NCBI RefSeq assembly: GCF_000328565.1
Contig: NC_019966.1
Coordinates: 868,001 to 932,000, forward strand
Source: Mycobacterium sp. JS623
Lineage (GTDB): Bacteria > Actinomycetota > Actinomycetes > Mycobacteriales > Mycobacteriaceae
Reading direction: 5' to 3'
Length of the DNA: 64,000 bases
The translations under genes were made by a program, and so were the position numbers. Below are positions 9,472 to 16,654 of the stretch, piece by piece; the stretch's first letter is position 1; each line of letters begins with the position of its first letter. The notes beneath the pieces were generated by a model, which searched no databases, had not been told where the DNA came from, and worked only from the letters and a program-made list of their open reading frames with translations.

Positions 9472-10191
9472 GTGGCTGGACCGGATTATCTCGAGCTGCT
9501 AGTCCCGGTTGTCGGCGCGGCAGCAGGCGCCGTTGGAATCGTGACACGCGACCTGTACGACCGACGTTCGGAGATCGGCCGTCAGAAATATGCGATGGAA
9601 ATCGCGACCCGCCAGGTGAATTTCGCAGCAGACTGGTGGAAAGCTAAGCAAGCCCTCGGTTGCACCCCCGACGATCAAGATGCACGTGCCACCGCAGAGT
9701 CGTGGCTAGAACAGGCGACTTCTCTGATGTCGGAGACTGGGCGGGCGCCGGAGGGGCGTAAAACCGAGCCTTCAGTGGCGCGAAGACTGCTATTGGCGTA
9801 CCCGCTTCGCCGTCGAACCGCAAAAGTTCTGAGGGCTCTTTACTACGCGCTGCTGGTTTTCATGCTCTCTGGCGTGCTGGTGTCCTTCTTCGAAGTCTCG
9901 TTGCCGGACTTTACTTTTGGCGAAGCAGTGGCTCTTGGCGCTAATAACGTCATCATCTACGGGTTGGCGGCCTTGGGTGTTAGGGCACTGGCAGTCTCGG
10001 TCGAGAATCGAAACGCTAAGCCCGGAGTTACTGCAGCACAACGTCTTTCATCACTGGTCAGTACATCGGCCAATCCGCAGGCCGGTTGGTATCCGGATCC
10101 GTCTGGTGTGGCGGGACAGCGCTACTGGGATGGTCGACAGTGGACGGCGCCTCACACAGCTGCCCAGACCTCTGGTAGAAGTGTGGTTTGA
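9472..10191 (+). CDS. DUF2510 membrane protein
   Basis: About 239 residues from GTG 9472, selected because GGAAGGA lies eight bases upstream; the frame is open far upstream but that part is antisense to asnB. The N-terminus has a hydrophobic stretch (LLVPVVGAAAGAVGIV). A soluble helical segment (about 30-110) and two further membrane segments (ALYYALLVFMLSGVLVSFF; NVIIYGLAALGVRALAV) follow. The C-terminus carries a DUF2510 module (AGWYPDPSG...RYWDGRQWT, about 195-225), common in actinobacterial membrane proteins and of unknown function. It diverges from the asnB pseudogene. No role can be inferred. Confidence 0.75.
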   Translation: MAGPDYLELLVPVVGAAAGAVGIVTRDLYDRRSEIGRQKYAMEIATRQVNFAADWWKAKQALGCTPDDQDARATAESWLEQATSLMSETGRAPEGRKTEPSVARRLLLAYPLRRRTAKVLRALYYALLVFMLSGVLVSFFEVSLPDFTFGEAVALGANNVIIYGLAALGVRALAVSVENRNAKPGVTAAQRLSSLVSTSANPQAGWYPDPSGVAGQRYWDGRQWTAPHTAAQTSGRSVV

Positions 10192-10364
10192 GGGTCTGCC
10201 GCAGCCACTCCTGGAATCGATCACTGCTCCGATTTGGTATCGGCTGCGCTACGAGGATGCCGCCTGACGCCGGTGCCTGTCGAGGTGTGTATGGGCGCCG
10301 CCGGCGACCATCGTGCGCGGTCGCGGATGAATATGAAGCGGGCGAGTCGGCTTACCCGATCCGC

Positions 10365-10979
10365 TCACCGCGTGACGCGGTAGCGGAGGTGAGCCACGCC
10401 GGGAGCTTCCAGCACGCGAACCAGCTCCATCTTCGGCACGCCGGGCTGGAACCCGTCGAACAAGCGCTCACCTGAGCCGAGGATCACTGACGACACCTGC
10501 AGATCGATCTCATCGACCAGGCCCGCCTGGATCGCCTGCCGGCCGCACGATGCGCCACCAGCGATCGAGATGTCCTTTCCGCCGGCAGCCGCCTGCGCCT
10601 GTGCATAGGCGGATTCGATGCCGTCAGTGACGAAATGGAACGTCGTCCCACCGTCCATCTCGATCGGATCGTGGGCGTAGTGGGTGAGCACGAAGACGGG
10701 GCAGTGGTATGGCGGGGTGTCGCCCCACCATCCTCTCCAATCGGAGTCGCCCCAATCGCCCCGAATAGGGCCGAACATGTTGCGGCCCATGATGGTTGCG
10801 CCCATACCATCCAGCATGTCGGACATCACCTGCTGGTTGACCGGGTGATCCCTGTTCGGGCCGATATGCCAATCGTGAACGGCAAGGCCGCCTACCCCGA
10901 GGGGATTCTCTTCACTCTGATCGGGTCCGGCGACGTAGCCGTCGGCCGAGATCGACATCGAGAGGTTGGTGCGCGCCAT
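10365..10979 (-). CDS. Dihydrofolate reductase/RibD C-terminal family protein
   Basis: 204 residues of the RibD C-terminal/DHFR-like reductase superfamily, NADPH-dependent enzymes with varied, mostly unknown substrates. Features are the N-terminal strand NLSMSISADGYVAGPDQSEE, the central IMGRNMFGP motif, a PVFVLTHYAHDPIEMDGGTTFHFV strand-turn region, ISIAGGASCGRQAIQAGLVDEIDL and SSVILGSGERLFDGF. These match the stand-alone dihydrofolate reductase family proteins common in actinobacteria. The true folate role is unlikely. It stands alone; the 173-bp gap to the DUF2510 gene holds nothing evident. Confidence 0.85.
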   Translation of the reverse strand: MARTNLSMSISADGYVAGPDQSEENPLGVGGLAVHDWHIGPNRDHPVNQQVMSDMLDGMGATIMGRNMFGPIRGDWGDSDWRGWWGDTPPYHCPVFVLTHYAHDPIEMDGGTTFHFVTDGIESAYAQAQAAAGGKDISIAGGASCGRQAIQAGLVDEIDLQVSSVILGSGERLFDGFQPGVPKMELVRVLEAPGVAHLRYRVTR

Positions 10980-11072
10980 GTGAAGTTCCGTTCCGTCGTG
11001 TCGTTGGGTTGCCTCTGCCCAATATGACCGCCCCGCCGCCAGAAACTCATCGGCATCCGGCGCTCATGCCCC

Positions 11073-11120
11073 AAGTCTGACGCCTACCTCGACCGCGAAC
11101 GGGGCAACTTCGAGTGGTGA
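11073..11120 (+). pseudogene. 3'-end remnant of an MFS transporter gene
   Basis: Sixteen codons read KSDAYLDRERGNFEW followed by TGA. The intact MFS gene at 6181-7527 ends KSDTYLDRERGSAFQR and stop, and the DNA is nearly identical over the KSD-YLDRERG part. Nothing resembling the rest of an MFS protein precedes it: upstream is the start of the DHFR-like gene. It is therefore best read as the stump of a lost paralogue or of a tandem duplication. Confidence 0.7.
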
Positions 11121-11233
11121 ACCGGGTCAGTCAGCCGCGATTGCAGTCTGGACTTCGGCCACTTCACGCCCTAGGCCCATTCACCGAAGGTTCCAGCGCG
11201 GTGTTGTCACCGCCCGCGCGTAGCGTCCGCCAC

Positions 11234-12397
11234 ATGGGGGACAAACAACGCGCACGCAAGGCCAAACAGGCCCGACGTGACGAGCGCCGCGCGAAGAAGC
11301 GCAAGGCCGGAGCTTCTGTCGAAACGACATTCAGCGACGCGATACGTCGTGCTTTGGTGGGACATCCACTCAGCCTGCTGAGCGTGGCCAGCATGATTAT
11401 CAACGTGGCGAAACCCGAATCGCTACTATCGCCTAATTCCGCCCGGCCCGACCCAGACCTTCTGGAGCGGGTGCTAACCGGTTTGATCGGTGTGCGGAAT
11501 CGGGAGACGACGGCGCTTTTGGCGGTCGTCACCGAACTTCTGGTCGAGGAGCCAGCTACACAGCTCCGATGTCGACTCGAGCTGGCCGAGCGAGGCGAGC
11601 ATCTGCCGCGGTGGATCTCCGCTTTGCCGGAGGTCGACGTCTACCGGGCGGTGCGCAGAACCAATGTGTTCGGTGACGTTGACGAACTCGTAATTGGTAT
11701 GCGACTCGACGGCGGTCACGAGCTGACCATTGCCGTCGGAATCGACCACAACCTGTGGTCGAGCGTGGGTTATGCGGGTGCGGTACCAGAGTCGATCGAC
11801 GACGTCCTGACGCAGCTGGCCGAAATGAGCAGCGACACAACCGTTTCCGAGATGAACCTGGCCGATGCCCGGGTGTGGATCGAGGATGCGCTCGACGAGC
11901 CCACATTCACACCGGAGACAGAGACGTGGCCGCTTTATAGGGCACTGGTTCAGTGGCTGGTAAGTCGGCTGCCTGAAGGCGGCGAACATCGGTCACCGGT
12001 CGAGGGGTGGAAGTCGAATAGGGAGTTGTGCGACAGATTCTTCGCCACCACGTCCGCGACGCCGTTCGGCGACCCCGGCCATCGGCAGTTGCTGCTTGAG
12101 CTCTTCGAGACTGGTTCTGGAGATCCGTTTCGATGGAGCGCGGCGCGCGTCGAACGGGCAATTCGTGGCGCTTACTACGGCGAGGACTTCATTCCGTTGG
12201 AAGTCGCACTTGACGCTCCGGATTTGCTACGTGCATTCATTCCATATGCTCACGCGCGCAGCGGGATTCGGGACGAGCTGACATCGCGAACGCTCGCTAT
12301 GGTCGATGCACTGCGGTTGAGCTACAAGCGGGAGGTTCTCAGGCACGCATCAAGAAATTCGAGCGTGATCATCGGCACGTTTAGGGCCACTCGTTGA
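11234..12397 (+). CDS. Protein of unknown function with basic N-terminus
   Basis: 387 residues from ATG 11234; the frame is open upstream, but the MFS remnant occupies the region just before and the lysine/arginine start (MGDKQRARKAKQARRDERR) is a natural N-terminus. I do not recognise the family. It is soluble, with no signal peptide or clear membrane helix. The middle (about 100-210) looks alpha/beta, with VDELVIGMRLDGGHELTIAVG possibly a strand pair; the C-terminal half is helical and rich in acidic and aromatic residues (WPLYRALVQWLVSRL). It stands alone between the remnant and a transporter gene. Confidence 0.6.
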   Translation: MGDKQRARKAKQARRDERRAKKRKAGASVETTFSDAIRRALVGHPLSLLSVASMIINVAKPESLLSPNSARPDPDLLERVLTGLIGVRNRETTALLAVVTELLVEEPATQLRCRLELAERGEHLPRWISALPEVDVYRAVRRTNVFGDVDELVIGMRLDGGHELTIAVGIDHNLWSSVGYAGAVPESIDDVLTQLAEMSSDTTVSEMNLADARVWIEDALDEPTFTPETETWPLYRALVQWLVSRLPEGGEHRSPVEGWKSNRELCDRFFATTSATPFGDPGHRQLLLELFETGSGDPFRWSAARVERAIRGAYYGEDFIPLEVALDAPDLLRAFIPYAHARSGIRDELTSRTLAMVDALRLSYKREVLRHASRNSSVIIGTFRATR

Positions 12398-12502
12398 TAC
12401 GAGCTGCAGCGGCTACATCACCTGGCGTTTAGTGACTACCGGCGGTGGCAATACGTGCCACCGTGACTCTCCTGGCCGGCTCGGGCGTCTGCCGCTGATC
12501 TG

Positions 12503-13471
12503 ATGAACTCGTCACTTTCGCACTGGTTGGCAGTCGGATTCGCGCTGCTGGCAGCGTTGTGCACTGCTATTGGAATTACGGTGCGGCAGAGGGCTATTCA
12601 AGACGAAGCGTCTCGACTGCCACCGCCGGACACGATCGTGACATCGTGGGTTCGCGACCCCACTTGGTGGATCGGCATTGGTGTCGCCGTGGCGGGATTC
12701 GCATTCCAGGCAGTCGCGCTGGTATACGGATCACTTTTATTGGTCCAGCCCTTACTGGTGTCTGCCCTACTGTTCGTGCTGCCCCTGGGTGCGCGCTTCT
12801 CCCGCCAACGCGTCCGCGCCGCGGACTGGGGGTGGGCGCTGATGCTGACTGGCGCGTTGACTGTGTTCATCCTCGTCGGGCGGCCGAGCGATGGTGATGG
12901 TCACCCGGCTGCTTCGAGCCGCGCGTGGGTGCTGTTGTTCGTGGTGGCACTGTCGATGGTGATCCCGTGCACGCTCGGTGCTCGCCGCACGACCGGTCGG
13001 CTGCGGGCTTCGCTGCTGGCGATTCCTGTGGCTGTGCTTCTCGGCTTGACAGCCGTCCTGACCAAGGTCTGCGCTCACAGGGTCTCTGTGAGCGGATGGG
13101 ATGGTCTGCTGACGGTGCCGGCGCCGTACGTGTTCGTGGTGCTGGCGGTGTCGGTCACCGTGCTGCAGCAGTCGGCATTCAACGCGGGGGCCTTGCAGGC
13201 CTCGGTTCCGATCATGCTGGTCGGCGAGCCCGTGGTCGCCGCGTTGATCGGCGTGGTGGTGCTCGGCGAGGGCCTGACCGTGGATGGTCTAGCGGCGCCG
13301 GCTTTGGTCGCCGCGATAGGCGCCATGACGGCCGCGACGATCGCGTTGGCCTGCGGCAGCCGTGGGCGGTCAGACCAGCTGAGTAAAAACTCCAGCCGGA
13401 GCGCCCCGCCCGCGGCTGGTGCGGCCGCGGCCTCGCTTGACCGCCGCTCTGCAACCAGCAGCGTTCGGTGA
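12503..13471 (+). CDS. DMT-superfamily permease
   Basis: 322 residues with about nine or ten hydrophobic helices (for example WLAVGFALLAALCTAIGITV, WWIGIGVAVAGFAFQAVALVYG, LLVQPLLVSALLFVLPLGA, APYVFVVLAVSVTVLQQSAF, ALIGVVVLGEGLTVDG). The two-fold repeat and the short helix-loop pattern are those of the drug/metabolite transporter superfamily, close to the mycobacterial DMT/NIPA-like group. The last 50 residues are Ala/Ser/Arg-rich and probably cytoplasmic. ATG 12503 directly precedes the first helix. The substrate is unknown. It converges on the prfC gene with a gap of 42 bp. Confidence 0.75.
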   Translation: MNSSLSHWLAVGFALLAALCTAIGITVRQRAIQDEASRLPPPDTIVTSWVRDPTWWIGIGVAVAGFAFQAVALVYGSLLLVQPLLVSALLFVLPLGARFSRQRVRAADWGWALMLTGALTVFILVGRPSDGDGHPAASSRAWVLLFVVALSMVIPCTLGARRTTGRLRASLLAIPVAVLLGLTAVLTKVCAHRVSVSGWDGLLTVPAPYVFVVLAVSVTVLQQSAFNAGALQASVPIMLVGEPVVAALIGVVVLGEGLTVDGLAAPALVAAIGAMTAATIALACGSRGRSDQLSKNSSRSAPPAAGAAAASLDRRSATSSVR

Positions 13472-13513
13472 CGCACGCCGAACGGCAGGTCGTCGACCCG
13501 CCGCGTCTCCGCC

Positions 13514-15139
13514 CTATCCCTCCGCGGCGACCAACGATCCCAGCTTCACGTCGGGGTTGTCCCGTTGGAAGCCCTCCAGTCGCCAGCGGGTGGAGAACAG
13601 CACGAGCATGACTCCGTCGGTGCGGGTCAGGACTTCCGATGACACCTGTTTGCTCATGAACTCGGCGTCGGCAGGGTCCACGATCCGCGCCACCTGGTAG
13701 GGCAGTGACTCCAGCGAGATCGGGGCGCCGATCTCGGCGGCCATCCGGTGCACGGCCACCTCGAACTGCATCGGGCCGACCGCGGCGAGCACCGGCGCTT
13801 GCTCGCCACGACGGTCTGATCGCAACACCTGAGCAACGCCCTCCTGTTCCAGCTGCTCGATCCCGCGGCGAAACTGCTTGTGCTTACTGGGATCCGTGCC
13901 GCGGGCCACCGCGAAATGCTCGGGGGAGAAGCTGGGTATCGGCGGATACTGCACGGGCACATCGCGATACAACGTGTCACCCGGGCGCAGCGCCGCGGCG
14001 TTGGCTAGCCCGATCACATCACCCGGCCACGCGGTATCCAGCGTGGCGCGCTGCTGGCCGAACACCGACTGCGCGTACTTGGTGACGAACGGCTTGCCGG
14101 TCGCGGCGTGGGTGAGAACCTCTCCGCGCTCGAATGTGCCCGAGACCACCCGCGCGTAGGCGATGCGATCGCGGTGGGATGAGTCCATCCCCGCCTGCAC
14201 CTTGAAAACGAATGCGCTGAAGGGTGATTCGGTCGCGCGCCGACCCCCATCGACGTCGAGCGATCCGCTCGGCGCCGGTGCGACGTCGACCAGCACATCG
14301 AGCAGCTGATTCACCCCGAAGTTCAACGCTGCCGACGTGAACAACGTCGGTGTCGCCGCGCCGCTGAGGAACTGCTCACGGTCGTAGTCCGAGCCATCCG
14401 CCGACAGCAGTTCGGACTCCTCGACAGCGGTCTCCCAGTCGACGCCCGCGGCCGCGTGAGCGTCGGCCGCGGCGATGTGCTCTTCGGGGGCAGCGGTGGC
14501 GCCGCCCGCGGTGCGGGTGAACCTGATGAAGTTTCCGGTCCGGCGGTCGAGCACCCCTTTGAAGTCGCCGGCGATGCCGACCGGCCACGTCAAAGGCGTT
14601 GGGCGCAGCCCGATTCGAGCCTGGATCTCGTCCATCAGTTCCAGGGCGTGGCGGCCGGGGCGGTCCCACTTGTTGACCACCGTGATGATCGGGATCCCCC
14701 GGTGCTTGCACACCTGGAACAGCTTCAGTGTCTGCGGCTCAAGGCCTTTCGCGGCGTCGATGAGCATCACCGCGGAGTCGACGGCCGTCAGCACTCGGTA
14801 GGTGTCTTCGGAGAAGTCGGCGTGGCCGGGGGTGTCGAGCAGGTTGATGACGCAGGTTCGATACGGGAACTGCAACGCTGTCGACGTGATCGAGATGCCC
14901 CTGGCCTTTTCCATCTCCATCCAGTCAGACACCGTCGAGCGCCGGCCCGCCTTGCCGTGGACCGCGCCGGCCTCGGTGATGGCCCGCGCGTGCAGCGCCA
15001 ATGCCTCGGTCAACGTGGATTTGCCGGCGTCGGGATGGCTGATCACGGCGAAGGTTCTGCGGCGGCTCGTCTCAGCGGCGATACGGCCAGGTGGCGAGGT
15101 GTCGGAGGTCAGCGGAGCGGCCAGGGCATTGTCGGTCAT
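13514..15139 (-). CDS. prfC: Peptide chain release factor 3 (RF3)
   Basis: About 541 residues, a translational GTPase that recycles class I release factors off the ribosome after termination. The GTPase motifs are intact: P-loop HPDAGKST (G1), the switch region RGISITS, DTPGHADF (G3) and NKWD (G4). These are followed by the RF3 domain II (FKVQAGMDSSHRDRIAYARV) and the C-terminal domain (VGPMQFEV). The start is placed at ATG 15139 (MTDNALAAP); the open frame continues to 15211 but would overlap the divergent gene. It is monocistronic as far as can be seen. Confidence 0.93.
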   Translation of the reverse strand: MTDNALAAPLTSDTSPPGRIAAETSRRRTFAVISHPDAGKSTLTEALALHARAITEAGAVHGKAGRRSTVSDWMEMEKARGISITSTALQFPYRTCVINLLDTPGHADFSEDTYRVLTAVDSAVMLIDAAKGLEPQTLKLFQVCKHRGIPIITVVNKWDRPGRHALELMDEIQARIGLRPTPLTWPVGIAGDFKGVLDRRTGNFIRFTRTAGGATAAPEEHIAAADAHAAAGVDWETAVEESELLSADGSDYDREQFLSGAATPTLFTSAALNFGVNQLLDVLVDVAPAPSGSLDVDGGRRATESPFSAFVFKVQAGMDSSHRDRIAYARVVSGTFERGEVLTHAATGKPFVTKYAQSVFGQQRATLDTAWPGDVIGLANAAALRPGDTLYRDVPVQYPPIPSFSPEHFAVARGTDPSKHKQFRRGIEQLEQEGVAQVLRSDRRGEQAPVLAAVGPMQFEVAVHRMAAEIGAPISLESLPYQVARIVDPADAEFMSKQVSSEVLTRTDGVMLVLFSTRWRLEGFQRDNPDVKLGSLVAAEG

Positions 15140-15195
15140 AACGTCAGCGATGGTATTGGCCCGCGAGGCAAACCAGTAATCGACAATGGTGCGCG

Positions 15196-15711
15196 ATGAT
15201 CCTTTCGACAATCCGTGATCCTCGCTTGGTGACGATCCGCCGCGGCGGGACCCTCACAGATTCAGACCATCACCTGCTCGCGCTGTGGGCCGCAGAGTGC
15301 GCTGAGCACGTCCTTCCCTACTTCGAGTCCGCCAGGCCTCGAGACCAGCGGCCACGGCAGGCGATCGAGCACGCCCTTGCTTGGGTGAGTGGCGAGGTGA
15401 AGATGATGAAGGCTCGCACGGCGGGCGGCCATGCCATGGGTGCGGCCCGAGACCTGCGTGGGGCACCACGGTATGCCGCATACGCTGCCGGCCAGGCCGC
15501 CGTCGTCGCCCACGTCGCCGCGCACGAGCTCGGCGCGGCCGCCTACGCAATCAAGGCAGCGCGTGCTGCCGCGCCTCACGATGCAGCCGAGGCCGCGGGG
15601 GGTCTTGAATGCCGATGGCAGCGCGACCAGCTTCCTGATCCGATTCGCGAACTCGTTCTCGACGATCAGCGGTTGCGAAATGACCTCTGCTGGTCAGTGT
15701 TTGACTGCTGA
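15196..15711 (+). CDS. Imm5-like putative immunity protein, orphan
   Basis: 171 residues, alpha-helical and alanine-rich. The N-terminal pattern DPRLVTIRRGGTLTDSDHHLLALWAAECAEHV, the ARP-RQAIEHALAW helix, and AAGQAAVVAHVAAHELGAAAYAIKAAR match what I remember of the Imm5-like putative immunity family associated with polymorphic toxins. There is no toxin, secretion or WXG100 gene beside it, so immunity is not supported by context. It diverges from prfC with only 56 bp between starts. The ATG at 15196 is accepted though the Shine-Dalgarno is weak; the name rests on recalled family patterns. Confidence 0.65.
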   Translation: MILSTIRDPRLVTIRRGGTLTDSDHHLLALWAAECAEHVLPYFESARPRDQRPRQAIEHALAWVSGEVKMMKARTAGGHAMGAARDLRGAPRYAAYAAGQAAVVAHVAAHELGAAAYAIKAARAAAPHDAAEAAGGLECRWQRDQLPDPIRELVLDDQRLRNDLCWSVFDC

Positions 15712-15769
15712 GGCCCGATCGAGGCCGCGGCTCACACCGAGTACCCAGCGCATGATCAACCTGCGTCAT

Positions 15770-16228
15770 CTACTTCTCCTTTGTGTCGATGGCCGCGGCG
15801 AACTCCGCAGCCAGGGTGTCGAGTTGGGCAGCTGTTCCGTGTTCACGCCACGCCGGCTGCTCCTGGCCCGACAGGTACATGCCGTGCTCGGTCAACACCA
15901 GCAGGGTGCCGTTGTCGGCTGACTGGAACTCGACGCTGGTGACCGAGACGGTCGACAGCTGATCCCCGGTGTGCAGTGTCGACATCGTCAGAATGCGTTC
16001 ATTGGCCACGATTTCGGCGTAGCGAGCCTCGTAGGTCAACGGCCGGCCCTGTCCATCGAAGCCTTTGACCGTCTCGAGGCCGCCGACCACAAAGTCCTGA
16101 GTGTGCTCAGCTCCTTGGGCCATCCATCGCTTGCGCGCCGCCGGATCCGCCCATGCCTGGAACACCCTCTCCACCGCCGCGGGGTAGTGGCGCTCGAGTG
16201 TGAACGTCGAGTGCGTTACGTCCGTCAT
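15770..16228 (-). CDS. SRPBCC/AHSA1-domain protein
   Basis: About 152 residues of the START-like SRPBCC fold (activator of Hsp90 ATPase homologue 1-like): TFTLERHYPAAVERVFQAWADPAARKRWM at the start, then the beta-strand region ending VSVTSVEFQSADNGTLLVLTEHGMYL and a long C-terminal helix. Such proteins bind hydrophobic ligands and are very often encoded next to an ArsR regulator. The ATG at 16228 shares its A with the TGA stop of that regulator gene, so the two are translationally coupled; this decides the start against the open upstream extension. Confidence 0.88.
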   Translation of the reverse strand: MTDVTHSTFTLERHYPAAVERVFQAWADPAARKRWMAQGAEHTQDFVVGGLETVKGFDGQGRPLTYEARYAEIVANERILTMSTLHTGDQLSTVSVTSVEFQSADNGTLLVLTEHGMYLSGQEQPAWREHGTAAQLDTLAAEFAAAIDTKEK

Positions 16229-16557
16229 CACTTTCCTTTCAGGTAGTCGTCGAGCTCGTCGAGCTGTCGTTCCCATTGCGTGCGCTGGCCGCTGAGCCAG
16301 CGCTCTGCGTCGCGCAGCGCCTGTGGTTCGATCCGGCAGCTGCGGACCCGGCCCAACTTCTCGGTGACGATGACTCCCGCCTCTTCCAGCACCTTCAGGT
16401 GCTGCATCACCGCGGGCAGCGACATCGCGAGTGGCTCGGCCAACGCCTTGACCGGCGCAGGACTTCGGACGAGCCGCTCGACGATCGCCCGCCGGGTCGG
16501 GTCGGCGAGCGCGTGGAAAACGCGGCCCACCTCGTCAAACCCGGAATAGTTAGGCAT
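16228..16557 (-). CDS. ArsR-family transcriptional regulator
   Basis: 109 residues, winged helix-turn-helix: VFHALADPTRRAIVERLVRSP (helix 1-2), VKALAEPLAMSLPAVMQHLKVLEEAGVI (recognition helix) and a wing VTEKLGRVRSCRIEP. The metal-binding cysteines of true ArsR/SmtB are absent; this is the common ArsR-SRPBCC partner class. It is first in a two-gene operon with the SRPBCC gene. A promoter with a perfect inverted repeat overlaps the start codon, implying autoregulation and a leaderless or nearly leaderless transcript. Confidence 0.92.
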   Translation of the reverse strand: MPNYSGFDEVGRVFHALADPTRRAIVERLVRSPAPVKALAEPLAMSLPAVMQHLKVLEEAGVIVTEKLGRVRSCRIEPQALRDAERWLSGQRTQWERQLDELDDYLKGK

Positions 16558-16607
16558 CTACCTAACTATCACCGGCTGCCATGAAAAAGTCAAGCAGTTA
16601 CTTAACT
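16546..16607 (-). promoter_or_regulatory. Promoter and operator of the ArsR-SRPBCC operon
   Basis: On the minus strand TTGACT (16593-16588) is followed by 17 bp and GATAGT (16570-16565), with seven bases between this -10 and the ArsR ATG, so transcription probably starts at or next to the start codon. A perfect 9-bp inverted repeat, ATAGTTAGG / CCTAACTAT with a 6-bp spacer, covers 16546-16569, spanning the -10 and the ATG. A second element, AGTTA-CT-TAACT, lies at 16596-16607 just upstream of the -35. Both share the TAGTTA half-site and are likely autorepressor sites. Confidence 0.65.
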
Positions 16608-16654
16608 ATTGTTGGACCGAGGTCCGCCCAACGACCGTGAGCTGCGGCGAAGAG

